DNA of 64,000 nt from Telluria antibiotica. GTDB taxonomy: Bacteria > Pseudomonadota > Gammaproteobacteria > Burkholderiales > Burkholderiaceae_D. A model generated the notes under the pieces. That model ran no database searches. It saw only the letters and a program-made list of their open reading frames with translations, and was not told where the DNA came from. Positions 1-8,178 of this stretch are shown here, piece by piece (the stretch's first letter is position 1; each line of letters opens with the position of its first letter). The translations under genes were made by a program, and so were the position numbers. Where the stretch lies: the NCBI RefSeq assembly GCF_011682055.1, contig NZ_JAAQOM010000001.1, positions 124,001 to 188,000 of the forward strand, written 5' to 3'.

Positions 1-435
1 CAGTGGGAGCGCTGGGCGGACCGCTGGCTGTCGCTGGCCGACCCGCAGGCATTGACGACGCACATGCGCGTGGAACGCTGGACGCACGACGAATTCCCGC
101 TGCCGGGCCGGCTGTTCACCGAGATCGTCGAATCGCTGTACCGCAACGACTCTTTCATGCAGGGCAGGCTCGTCGTCGGCGGCCGGACGATCGGCCCGGG
201 CGACCTGCGCTCGCCGCTGCTGTCCGTCGTCGACTCGCGCAGCAAGCTGATTCCGCCGGAAGCACTGGTGCCGTTCCACGACGCCACGGCCAACCCTCGC
301 AAGCAAGTGCTGCATTACGAGGGCGACGTCGGCGTCAATCTGCAGCACGTGGGGGTGCTCGTGGGCCGCAACGCGCATGCGCGCATCTGGCCGCAGATCT
401 TCGACTGGCTCGAGGGCGCCGACCGGGCGGCGTGA
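1..435 (+). CDS. PHA synthase-like alpha/beta hydrolase, C-terminal part (5' truncated by window)
   Basis: The reading frame is open from base 1 and ends at TGA 433-435, giving 144 residues of a protein that begins outside the window. The segment resembles the C-terminal third of PhaC-type (poly-hydroxyalkanoate synthase/depolymerase-like) alpha/beta hydrolases: a Trp-rich stretch, then the strand carrying the presumed acid (VVDSRSKLIPP), then GDVGVNLQHVGVLVG with the His expected at the catalytic position, and a final IWPQIFDWL helix. The nucleophile lies upstream of the window, so whether it is an active polymerase cannot be judged. Family placement rests on these C-terminal motifs only. 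Confidence 0.72.
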   Translation, partial: QWERWADRWLSLADPQALTTHMRVERWTHDEFPLPGRLFTEIVESLYRNDSFMQGRLVVGGRTIGPGDLRSPLLSVVDSRSKLIPPEALVPFHDATANPRKQVLHYEGDVGVNLQHVGVLVGRNAHARIWPQIFDWLEGADRAA

Positions 436-510
436 CGCCTGCGAATCGCCGCGGCGCGGCAGTGCCCGCCGTGGCGCGTGTGGGTTCGCGCCACGCCGCG
501 CGGGCCGCAT

Positions 511-699
511 TCACTCCTCGGCCGCGTCGTCCTTGTCGTCCTTGTCGTCGCGACCCAGCAACTCGCTGGACCACTCCTGCCAGCTGCAGTTGGGGCAGCG
601 CCGCCATAGCAGGATCACGAAAAACGTCGCAAAGCCGGCCGTGAGCACGACCGCGTGCAGCGACAGATCCGGTTCGAGGCCGTAGAGAACATCCAGCAT
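511..699 (-). CDS. Small membrane protein with CxxC and acidic tail, hypothetical
   Basis: 62 residues. A hydrophobic segment (about residues 14-31, HAVVLTAGFATFFVILLW) is followed by RRCPNC, a CxxC pair that could bind metal or form a disulphide, and then by a charged tail rich in Asp and Lys ending AAEE. The ATG at 699 is preceded by GGGAAGG about 12 bases upstream, a reasonable ribosome site. It stands alone between the hydrolase and the TauE gene. I do not recognise the family. The membrane segment, the plausible start and the lack of any better frame here argue that it is real. Confidence 0.6.
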   Translation of the reverse strand: MLDVLYGLEPDLSLHAVVLTAGFATFFVILLWRRCPNCSWQEWSSELLGRDDKDDKDDAAEE

Positions 700-799
700 G
701 GCACACCTACCTTCCCGGCGGCATCATTGATGGCGACACCGCATGATTTCACTCTAGACCAAGCGGATAGCGGTGTCCAGCACACGGCTGAGGTGTGTG

Positions 800-1543
800 T
801 CAGAAAGGCTTCAGGAACAGGCCGACGGTGAGGGCGATGCCGATGCAGACGATGGCCACGCGCAACGCCCGCTCGTTCACGCGATGCAGCGCCCACGCGC
901 CCAGCAGCCCGCCGATGATGGCGCCCGCCGCGAGCACGCCGCACTGCAGCCAGTGCAACTGCGGCGACGTGAGGAACAGCACGACGGCCGACGCATTCAT
1001 CACGCCGGCCAGCACGTTCTTCGTGGCGCCGGCGTTGCGCGCCGAGAGACCGGCCATCGTCAGCGCGGCCAGCATCAGGATGCCGATCCCGCCGCCGAAA
1101 TAGCCGCCGTAGACGGCGATCAGGAATTGGGCGACGGCCGTCCCCGCCTTGCCCAGGTGAACGGTGCCGTCGGCGCGCGGCTTGCGGAAGAAACTCCCCC
1201 ACGTGAACACCGCGGTCGCGAACAGGACGAGCCACGGCACGAGGCGCGCGAACACGGCCGGTGACGTGTGCAGCAACAGCAATCCACCCGCCGCGCCGCC
1301 GGCGATGCTCAGCACGAACAGCGCCCAGAACGGCAGCCCGCCCGCGCCGCTGACGAGTTTGCGTCCGGCGAACCCGGACGTGACCTGCGCGGGAAACAGC
1401 GCGACGGTCGACGTGATGTTGGCGGCCAGCGGCGACATGCCGGAGACGATCAGCGCGGGCAAGGTGACGAACGATCCGCCGCCGGCCAGCGCATTCTGCA
1501 CGCCGGCCCACAGGCCTGCCAGGAAGACGAGCAGCAGCATCAC
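800..1543 (-). CDS. TauE/SafE family sulfite/anion exporter
   Basis: 247 residues, almost entirely hydrophobic, with about eight membrane segments in two halves. The first half carries the family pattern GLWAGVQNALAGGGSFVTLPAL, and the second repeats a glycine-rich motif (YGGYFGGGIGILML). This is the usual architecture and length for TauE/SafE (DUF81) permeases, which export sulfite, sulfoacetate or similar organic anions across the inner membrane. The start is GTG 1543 followed directly by ATG 1540; a GGAG lies seven bases before the GTG. No sulfonate-degradation gene lies nearby, so the substrate is unknown. Confidence 0.88.
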   Translation of the reverse strand: MMLLLVFLAGLWAGVQNALAGGGSFVTLPALIVSGMSPLAANITSTVALFPAQVTSGFAGRKLVSGAGGLPFWALFVLSIAGGAAGGLLLLHTSPAVFARLVPWLVLFATAVFTWGSFFRKPRADGTVHLGKAGTAVAQFLIAVYGGYFGGGIGILMLAALTMAGLSARNAGATKNVLAGVMNASAVVLFLTSPQLHWLQCGVLAAGAIIGGLLGAWALHRVNERALRVAIVCIGIALTVGLFLKPF

Positions 1544-1702
1544 GATGCGGCTCCGTCGAGGTGAATACGGGATGGGGCGATGGCGGGACGGTCGAGTGTG
1601 GGCATGGTGCGGCCGGCGCGCACAGGCCGGCGATGAACGTGGACACTCATCTTACACCGCCTGCGTGCGCATGGGCCGGCCGCATGCGGCCGGGCGCACG
1701 CG

Positions 1703-4321
1703 TCAGTGGCCGCCTTGGTCGCCGTGCTGGTGGCCGTGGTCTGCGCCCTTGTCCGCGCCCTTCTCCGCGCCGTGGGCTGGCGGCGCCGGATGCGGATGCG
1801 GCGGCTCGTGCGGCGGCTGCGGCGCCGGACGCGGCGGTTCATGCGGGCGTTGCGGCGGTTGCGGTACCGGATGCGGCGGTTCATGCGGAGCGGGCGCCAC
1901 CGCTTGCGGACGCGGCGCGGGCTCGGACGCCGCGTGTGCCGGCGGCAGCGCCGGCGCACGAGGTGCCTCGTGCCCCGCTGGCACCGATGCCGTCTGCGGC
2001 GGCGGGAATCCATGGCGATCGGCGGCGGCCATCGGCACGGCTGGCGCCTGCGCTTGGCGGTTCATGCCCCGCGCCGCCAGCGCGTCCCGTCCCGGGCCGT
2101 GTTGCACCAAACGCTCCGGCGGACGCGCGGGCGGGGGGATCTGCGGCACGGCGGGATGCGGCACGTCCGGCCGGGCCGGGCCCAAGGGCGTCGCGCCATG
2201 CGGCGCTACCATTGCCGCTTCACGCGGGCCATGCGTGGGCGCGCCGCTCGCCAGGCCGGGTCGCCCGGGGACGGCTGCGCCGCCCGGTTGGCCCGGCCGC
2301 ACCTCGGGCTGCCCGGCCATCGTTACGGCCGTCGACGACGCGCCGTGCGCGGCAACGCCGCCTTGCGCGGGCGCGCCCGCGGGTCCGCGCGGGCCGGCAA
2401 CGACCGGCATACCGGACGCGGACTGCAGGCCGTGCCGACCCTGTACGGCAGCAAGGCCGGGGCCCGTCGCCGGGTGCGTGCCGGCTGTCGGCAGCGGGCC
2501 GTGCGGCCCCGGTGCAGGGACCGGTACGCGGCCTGCTGCCCAGGGCGTGGCAGCGCCGGGCCGTGGTCCATGCGGGCCCTGTTCAGCAACAGGCCCGGAA
2601 CCCGCCGCCGCAGGCATGCGGCCTGCAAACTGCTGTCCATGCGGTCCAGGCACGGGGACAGGCCCGCGTCCGGCCGCCGGCGGCATCCCGACCAGGCCCT
2701 GCGGCCCATGCGAGGCCGCCGGTCCGGCGGGCGGCGTCCCCGGACGCCCGCCCTGCGCGAACTGGCGGCCGGCGGCATCCACGCCCGGCACGGGTCCGCG
2801 CGCCGGCTGCGGCACCACGGGCTTGCCGATGGCCGGCCGCAGCACGCGCAGCGGCGGCACGGGGCCGTGGACAGCCAACGGCGCGCCATGCCGCGCCGGC
2901 GCCGCCGCATGCGCAGCGGCGGCGCCGGCCAGCGCAGCGCCCGACACGAACGCCGCCCGCGGCAACGCACGCGCCACCGCCACGCGCTGCTGCACGGGCG
3001 CGGGCGGCAAGCGTCCCGCCAGCGGCATGCCGAGGCGGCTCTGCGGCAGCGGCCGCGCCTGCGGTGCCGCCAGCACGGGGGCCGCGCGCGCGACGCCGGG
3101 CGGCAGCAGCATGGCGGCGCGCGCCGTCGGCACGGCCTGCGCGAACTGCTGCGCGGGCATCGCGACGATCGCACCGGGCACCGTGCGGTTCACGTAGCGG
3201 ATGTTGGTGACGTTATTGACGATGTTCGTCTGCTGGATGACGGTGTTCGTCACGTTGACGTTCGTGATGTACGTCGGGCTGGCGTGATAAGGCGGCCGGT
3301 ATGGCTCGTGCGGGGCGAGCGGGAACCAGCCCACGCCCGGGTCCGAGCGCCCGCCGACCGCCAGCACGGCGCCCACGAATGCCACCAGCGCGGGCGCGTA
3401 CACGGGCCGCGCCTGCACGGGCGCCGGCACCCACGCCCACGTGTCCGGCGTGCGCACCCAGCGGCCGTAGTGGGACACGGCATAACCGTATGGCTGGTCG
3501 TCGATCCACGTCCAGCCCCACGGATCGATCCACGCCCAGTGGCCCGCGTGGTACGGCGCCCAGCCTTGCGGCGCCCGGTCGGGCACCCACACGGTGCCGT
3601 AGTCGGGCACCTGGCGCCAGCTGCCGTAGTCGTCCAGGTCTTCGGCGCCGACGACGCCCTGCGGCACGTAGCGGCGCGCAACGGCGCGCGCGTAGCGCTG
3701 GTCGCGGCCCATGGCCCAGCGGTCGAAGTCGTCCGGCGGTACCGGTTGCAGCAGCACGTAGTTGTTCAAGTCCTGGCCGCCGAAGCGGTAGCCCTGCCCC
3801 GGCGCGAGCGCGAGCGCGCTGCCGTCGCCGTACGCGTCGCCCGCGCCACGCAGCACGGTGACGTCGGTCGTGCTGCCGTCCGGCGCGACGGCGAGCCGGT
3901 AATCGCCCGGCTGTCGCGCGACGAACGCGAGGTTCGGCGTGTCCACCTCCACCGTTTCGCCGGGTGCGAGGCGGGGCACGTGCACGTCGACGCGGCCTTG
4001 CGAGACCTGCAACTGCGTCGTGCGGTCGTCCGCGGCGAGCACGGTCAGCAACGTGCCAGCGTCCATGCGCGCAACGGCGGAACCGAACTGCGCTTCGTCG
4101 CGCGCACCGGCGTCCGTCCACAGGCGGTCGCCGGCGACGAGCGGGCGGTTCAGCGGCGCCTGGGCCCAGTCGGCGGCGCCCGCGGGAGAAAAGCTGACGG
4201 GGCCGGCGACGTAGGCGATGCGGCCCACGCGCGCGGGCGGGTCCTGCGCGAGCGCGGGCGCGGCCGAGGCGGCAAGCGCGAGGCCGAGGCCGGCCATCCA
4301 GGTGGTTTTACGTGCGGTCAT
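1703..4321 (-). CDS. Secreted FecR/DUF6600 domain protein with long Pro/Ala/His-rich tail
   Basis: 872 residues from ATG 4321, which gives a clean signal peptide (MTARKTTWMAGLGL...APALAQ); an ATG 57 bases upstream would add an unlikely leader. Residues about 30-190 look like a FecR-type domain (GRIAYVAGPVSF, AGDRLWTDAGAR, GRVDVHVPRL). Residues about 200-340 form the Trp/Tyr-rich DUF6600-like region (WAWIDPWGWTWIDDQPYG). From about residue 390 the protein becomes a low-complexity stretch of Pro, Ala, Gly, His and Gln ending in a His/Gly-rich tail. It is probably periplasmic or surface-exposed. Function is unknown; such proteins may interact with the envelope. It is longer than most relatives because of the tail. 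Confidence 0.85.
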   Translation of the reverse strand: MTARKTTWMAGLGLALAASAAPALAQDPPARVGRIAYVAGPVSFSPAGAADWAQAPLNRPLVAGDRLWTDAGARDEAQFGSAVARMDAGTLLTVLAADDRTTQLQVSQGRVDVHVPRLAPGETVEVDTPNLAFVARQPGDYRLAVAPDGSTTDVTVLRGAGDAYGDGSALALAPGQGYRFGGQDLNNYVLLQPVPPDDFDRWAMGRDQRYARAVARRYVPQGVVGAEDLDDYGSWRQVPDYGTVWVPDRAPQGWAPYHAGHWAWIDPWGWTWIDDQPYGYAVSHYGRWVRTPDTWAWVPAPVQARPVYAPALVAFVGAVLAVGGRSDPGVGWFPLAPHEPYRPPYHASPTYITNVNVTNTVIQQTNIVNNVTNIRYVNRTVPGAIVAMPAQQFAQAVPTARAAMLLPPGVARAAPVLAAPQARPLPQSRLGMPLAGRLPPAPVQQRVAVARALPRAAFVSGAALAGAAAAHAAAPARHGAPLAVHGPVPPLRVLRPAIGKPVVPQPARGPVPGVDAAGRQFAQGGRPGTPPAGPAASHGPQGLVGMPPAAGRGPVPVPGPHGQQFAGRMPAAAGSGPVAEQGPHGPRPGAATPWAAGRVPVPAPGPHGPLPTAGTHPATGPGLAAVQGRHGLQSASGMPVVAGPRGPAGAPAQGGVAAHGASSTAVTMAGQPEVRPGQPGGAAVPGRPGLASGAPTHGPREAAMVAPHGATPLGPARPDVPHPAVPQIPPPARPPERLVQHGPGRDALAARGMNRQAQAPAVPMAAADRHGFPPPQTASVPAGHEAPRAPALPPAHAASEPAPRPQAVAPAPHEPPHPVPQPPQRPHEPPRPAPQPPHEPPHPHPAPPAHGAEKGADKGADHGHQHGDQGGH

Positions 4322-4413
4322 GATCGTCGATGAAGCTTGGGATGATGGCCGATCATAGCCCCGGCACGCAGGGCGCACCGTTCGCTGTCACACCGTGTTA
4401 CAGAAGTTGCACC

Positions 4414-5229
4414 TCAGTGCGTAAGCGCCGGATACGTGAAGGCGACGAAGTGGACGGCGTTCAGGGAGAAGTGCGTGAGGATCGCGCCTTCGATACGCCC
4501 GCTGCGCACGTAGGCGGCCGCGTAGCCGAGGCCCGCCAGCGCGGCCAGCACGACGAGGGCCGGGCCGCCACGTGCGTGCGCGAGGCCGAACAGCACCGTC
4601 GAGACGACAACGGCCACGAACGTGCCGTAGCGCCAGCGCGCCATGCCGCGCGCCAGCCCGCCGAGGATGAAGCCGCGGAAGAACGCCTCCTCCGTCACGC
4701 ACGTGAACAGCAGGTTCAGCGCGAGGAACCAGGGCGTCAGCGGCGTCCACTTGAAGTCCGGACGCACATAGCCGAGCGCCGTGCCGGCGCCGAGGACGAC
4801 GACGAGCGTCGCGACCAGCACGGGCGCAGTACGGCGCAGCATCGGCAGCCAGGCGCCGCGCGCGCGGATCGGCACGCAGAACATGCCCATCAGGACCATG
4901 CCGGCGACGGCCGTGTCGAAGTTGGCGTGCAGGGTGAACGGGGCGGCGCCGGCCGACACGCGCACGGCGTCCGCCAGCACGGGATTGTGGAAGCCGGGGA
5001 AGCGGTGCAGCGCGAACAGGAAGGCGCACAGGCCCGTCGGCACGAGCAGCGGGATGCGCAGCCACGCGCGTTCGCTCGCGCGCGCGCCGAACGCCAGCGC
5101 CAGATACGCGGCCGTCGCGGCGACGCCGCGCCAGTCCAGCACACCGGACGCCAGGCCGGCCGCGCAGGCGACGGCGAGGCCGGCGCACCAAGCCCAATCG
5201 CGGCTGCCGCGCACGGCCGGCGCCGGCAC
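4414..5229 (-). CDS. CPBP family intramembrane metalloprotease (5' end probably frameshifted)
   Basis: 271 residues from GTG 5229. CPBP (CAAX protease and bacteriocin-processing) motifs are intact: TEEAFFR (E180, E181, R185), GLAH (H218) and HFSLNAVH (H253, H260), all within membrane helices. Such proteases cleave within the membrane; the substrate here is unknown. The GTG has no convincing ribosome site. Just upstream, an ATG at 5293 sits two bases after the stop of the DUF3422 gene and encodes a hydrophobic leader (MLLAPHLVPAFGALALAVLLLGAG) in another frame, then degenerates to Arg-rich nonsense where this frame begins. The natural gene is therefore probably 4414-5293, broken by a one-base shift near 5229-5240, either a sequencing error or a real mutation. 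Confidence 0.8.
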   Translation of the reverse strand: MPAPAVRGSRDWAWCAGLAVACAAGLASGVLDWRGVAATAAYLALAFGARASERAWLRIPLLVPTGLCAFLFALHRFPGFHNPVLADAVRVSAGAAPFTLHANFDTAVAGMVLMGMFCVPIRARGAWLPMLRRTAPVLVATLVVVLGAGTALGYVRPDFKWTPLTPWFLALNLLFTCVTEEAFFRGFILGGLARGMARWRYGTFVAVVVSTVLFGLAHARGGPALVVLAALAGLGYAAAYVRSGRIEGAILTHFSLNAVHFVAFTYPALTH

Positions 5230-5295
5230 CCAGCAGCAGCACGGCCAGCGCCAGCGCGCCGAACGCCGGCACGAGGTGGGGCGCGAGCAGCATCG

Positions 5296-6624
5296 TCAAC
5301 CGTGCCCGCGCTTGTGCATCTGCTTGTGCATGCGGCGCAGTGCCAGCCACACGACACCGGCCACCACGGGCACCAGCGCTCCCGTGAGCATGTCCGGGTT
5401 GACGGGCACGCCGAGGCTCTTCAAGCCCTTGCCCGCATAGCCGAGCAGGCCGACGACGTAGTACGAGATCGCCGCGACGGACAAGCCCTCGACCGCCTGC
5501 TGCAGCCGCAGCTGCTGGGCCGCGCGCCGGTCCATCGACTGCAGGATCTGGCGGTTCTGGTTTTCCTGCACGATCGACACGCGCGTGCGCAACAGGTCGT
5601 TGACGTTGGCGATGCGGCGCGCCAGCGCGTCCTGGCGGGCCGCCGTCGCCTCGCACGTGTTCATCGCCGGCGTCAGGCGGCGGTCCATGAATTCCTCCAC
5701 GGTCGGCACGCCTTCGATGCGGACCTCGCGCAGTTCCTCGATGCGTGCCTTCACGAGGCGGTAATACGCCTTCGACGCGGAGAAGCGGTAGCCGTTGTCG
5801 AGCGAGAGCTTTTCCAGCTGCGCGGCCAGGCGCGTGATCTGCTGCAGCAGGTCCTGGTCGCCCGCGACGGCCTCGCCGGCGACCATGCGCTCCGCGAGCG
5901 TGGCCAGTTCGGCCTCGATGTCGTCCAGCGCGGCGGACACGGCGCGCGCGGCGGGCAGGCCCAGAAGCGCCATCATGCGGTACGTGTCGATCTCCAGCAC
6001 GCGCTGCGCGAGGCGGCCCGCCTGCTGCGCGCGCATCTCGACGTCGCGCAGCACGAAGCGCGAAAAGCCGTCGGACTGGATCGCGAAATCCGTCCACACC
6101 TCGCCGCCCTGCATGACGCGCGAGCCGACCAGGTTGCTGCCCGCGAATCCGTCCTGCAGCGCCGCCGGATCGGCGGCGCCGCGCTCCAGCAGCACGTGCG
6201 CGGCGGACATCAGCCGGCCATGCAGGCCGATGATCCACGCCTGCGGCAGGTGCGCGAGCGGCATGCGCGCGAACGCGTCTGCCAGCGGCAATCCGGGCGC
6301 GATCTTTTCCGTGAACGTGTACGTCGCGAACTCCGTGTGGCATTCCCACTTGAGGCGGAAGCGGCCGAAGTCGTGATAGAAGTGGTTCGCCGTCACGTTC
6401 GGTGCCGCGACGCCGAAATGGCCGCACAGCGCGGCCAGCAGCGCGTGCTGGTTGGGACCGTGGGTGCTGCGCGACCCGGATTCGCTGGCGCGGTACACGG
6501 CCAGGTGGGTGATGGCTTCGGGCGCTTCCAGCCGGAGGAAGGGGCGCGAATGGATTTCCGCGGCCAGCGGAATGCGCTGGGCGTGGCTCAGGCTCGGGTA
6601 GGCGGTGGTCATGGTTCGGTTCAT
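5296..6624 (-). CDS. DUF3422 family membrane-anchored protein
   Basis: 442 residues from ATG 6624 (a second ATG at 6612 is possible). The N-terminus (RIPLAAEIHSRPFLRLEAPEAI) and the long helical middle ending in DLLRTRVSIVQENQNRQILQSMDRR match the DUF3422 family, common in alpha- and beta-proteobacteria. Two C-terminal membrane segments (SVAAISYYVVGLLGYAG and VPVVAGVVWLALR) resemble the CorA-like hairpin. Biochemical function is not established. The TGA at 5296 is followed after two bases by an ATG for the CPBP protease frame, so the two genes are probably translationally coupled. Confidence 0.88.
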   Translation of the reverse strand: MNRTMTTAYPSLSHAQRIPLAAEIHSRPFLRLEAPEAITHLAVYRASESGSRSTHGPNQHALLAALCGHFGVAAPNVTANHFYHDFGRFRLKWECHTEFATYTFTEKIAPGLPLADAFARMPLAHLPQAWIIGLHGRLMSAAHVLLERGAADPAALQDGFAGSNLVGSRVMQGGEVWTDFAIQSDGFSRFVLRDVEMRAQQAGRLAQRVLEIDTYRMMALLGLPAARAVSAALDDIEAELATLAERMVAGEAVAGDQDLLQQITRLAAQLEKLSLDNGYRFSASKAYYRLVKARIEELREVRIEGVPTVEEFMDRRLTPAMNTCEATAARQDALARRIANVNDLLRTRVSIVQENQNRQILQSMDRRAAQQLRLQQAVEGLSVAAISYYVVGLLGYAGKGLKSLGVPVNPDMLTGALVPVVAGVVWLALRRMHKQMHKRGHG

Positions 6625-6734
6625 CGGCTGTCGGGGTCGTGCCGGGCTTCTGAGCGACCTGGCAATATTTCCATTGTACATGCGTATGCACGTCGCCGGG
6701 CAGCAGCCGCCATTCGTCGGTTCGACGTGCAATT

Positions 6735-6775
6735 TGGTCCGACCACTTGCAACATTATCCGGGCCAAACTAAGAT
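6735..6775 (+). promoter_or_regulatory. Promoter and GntR (FadR-type) operator upstream of the GntR gene
   Basis: A perfect 11-bp palindrome TGGTCCGACCA (6735-6745) lies next to a -35-like TTGCAA (6747-6752), with a -10-like TAAGAT (6770-6775) 17 bases further on. TGGT-N3-ACCA is the known recognition pattern of FadR-subfamily GntR proteins. The same 11-mer occurs in two promoters of the pectin locus (21.66 and 24.48 kb). Position suggests autoregulation of the GntR gene starting at 6819. Confidence 0.7.
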
Positions 6776-6818
6776 GCGACCTTGGCAATCGCCTTCACAT
6801 TTTCCTGGACTGCACACA

Positions 6819-7517
6819 ATGAGAAAAACGCCCGCGCCACACGATGCGATTGCGACGGAACCGCGACTGTATCGCGTGGTATCGGGCCGGATCGAAGCGC
6901 TGATCCGGGAAGAGGACATCAAGCCGGGCGAGCGCCTGCCGGCCGAACGCGACCTCGCGGCGAAGCTGGGCGTGTCGCGCACGTCGCTGCGCGAGGCGCT
7001 GATCGCGCTGGAGCTGGGCGGCGTCGTCGAAGTGCGCGGCGGCTCCGGCGTGTACGTCAGCGAACAGGCGGCGCAGAAGTCGGCGCGGCCCGCCGCCGGC
7101 CCCGGTCCGTTCGAAGTGCTGGCCGCGCGCCGGATGGTGGAGGTCGAAGTGGCGGCCCTCGCCGCGAAAAATGCGACGCCGGCCGCCGTCGACGCGATCC
7201 TCGTCGCCGTCGAACAGATGGAGCAGAACCAGGACAACCGCGGCGAGAACGAGTCGGCCGACCGCGACTTCCACCTCGCGATTGCGCGCGCGGCCGGCAA
7301 CAGCGCCCTCGTCGGCGTCATCGAATACCTGTGGAACCAGCGTGGCACCCTGTGGCACAAGCTGACGGAGCACTTCCAGACCGAGGAATTGCGCCAGCAG
7401 ACCCTCCTCGACCACCGCGCCATCCTCACCGCGATCGCGTCGCAGGACGTGGCCGGGGCGCGCACGGCGATGCGGGCGCACCTCGACCGCGTCACGCGCA
7501 CGTTCTCGCGCGGCTGA
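6819..7517 (+). CDS. FadR-subfamily GntR transcriptional regulator, candidate pectin regulator
   Basis: 232 residues. The N-terminal winged helix-turn-helix (about 18-75: [26 protein letters not shown], then [15 protein letters not shown]) is typical of GntR. The C-terminal FCD domain (about 95-225) has the expected [14 protein letters not shown] and [13 protein letters not shown] segments whose Asp/His residues bind a metal that helps hold an acid ligand. ATG 6819 was chosen because the HTH then begins at the usual distance; the open frame upstream overlaps the promoter. Uronate regulators such as ExuR/UxuR belong to this subfamily. The operator shared with the pectin promoters supports a galacturonate-type ligand, but this is inference. 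Confidence 0.88.
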   Translation: MRKTPAPHDAIATEPRLYRVVSGRIEALIREEDIKPGERLPAERDLAAKLGVSRTSLREALIALELGGVVEVRGGSGVYVSEQAAQKSARPAAGPGPFEVLAARRMVEVEVAALAAKNATPAAVDAILVAVEQMEQNQDNRGENESADRDFHLAIARAAGNSALVGVIEYLWNQRGTLWHKLTEHFQTEELRQQTLLDHRAILTAIASQDVAGARTAMRAHLDRVTRTFSRG

Positions 7518-7530
7518 AGGGCGCAACGCC

Positions 7531-7992
7531 ATGCCCATCTGGGTCGACGCCGACGCCTGCCCCGCCGTCGTCAAGGACATCCTGTTCCGCGTGGCCGACC
7601 GCGTGCAGATCGAGGTGACGCTCGTGGCGAACCAGTTGATCCGCGTGCCCGGCTCGCGCTTCATCCGGGCGCTGCAAGTCCCAAGCGGCGCGGACGCGGC
7701 CGATGCCGAAATCGTCGCGCGCGTACAGCCGGGCGACATCGTCGTGACGGCCGACATTCCCCTCGCTGCCCTCGTGCTCGACAAGGGCGGCCTCCCGCTG
7801 AACCCGCGCGGCGACTGGTTCACCAAGGACACCATCGCCCAGCAGCTGACCATGCGCGCGTTCATGGAAGAACTGCGCGGCAGCGGCGTCGACACGGGCG
7901 GCCCGGCCGCCTTCGGCCAGGCCGACCGCCAGCGGTTCGCCAACGCGCTCGACCGTGAGCTGGCCAAGCGCGCGCGGCGCGACCCGTCCTAA
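7531..7992 (+). CDS. YaiI/YqxD family protein (DUF188)
   Basis: 153 residues, the normal family length. The start [11 protein letters not shown] and the segment [21 protein letters not shown], followed by [13 protein letters not shown], are the conserved blocks of the YaiI/YqxD family, which has a PIN-like fold with conserved Asp residues (DADA, TADIP). Catalytic activity has not been established for the family. It starts 13 bases after the GntR stop and may be cotranscribed with it, though no functional connection is evident. Confidence 0.9.
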   Translation: MPIWVDADACPAVVKDILFRVADRVQIEVTLVANQLIRVPGSRFIRALQVPSGADAADAEIVARVQPGDIVVTADIPLAALVLDKGGLPLNPRGDWFTKDTIAQQLTMRAFMEELRGSGVDTGGPAAFGQADRQRFANALDRELAKRARRDPS

Positions 7993-8092
7993 GCTCTTCC
8001 CTCATCCAAGCCGCATGGGGAGCAAAAATACAACACTTTTGCGTGTGCCGGACTCGTATAGACATTAAATCTGGTTTGTAATTAGTTGTAAT

Positions 8093-8121
8093 TTGACCTT
8101 TGTGTCTGGGAATGGTCAGAT
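8093..8121 (+). promoter_or_regulatory. Candidate sigma-70 promoter for the TonB receptor at 8179
   Basis: The 186-base gap before the receptor is AT-rich compared with its surroundings. TTGACC (8093-8098) and TCAGAT (8116-8121) are separated by 17 bases. The -10 box is weak, and other A/T-rich hexamers (for example TTAAAT near 8135) could serve instead, so the exact start is uncertain. Confidence 0.3.
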
Positions 8122-8178
8122 CGACATGGTTGTGTTAAATGAAACACATCGCCTATTTATTTACCCAGGAGATTGCCA

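Noticed and set aside
1706..4333. Long plus-strand Arg-rich frame opposite the DUF6600 gene
   Set aside because: Reverse complement of a low-complexity Pro/Ala/Gly/His coding region; no start signal or domain.
4388..6691. 767-residue minus-strand frame across DUF3422 and CPBP genes
   Set aside because: Mostly shadow translation; only its short segment after position 5293 is protein-like, and this is treated as the missing 5' end of the CPBP gene.
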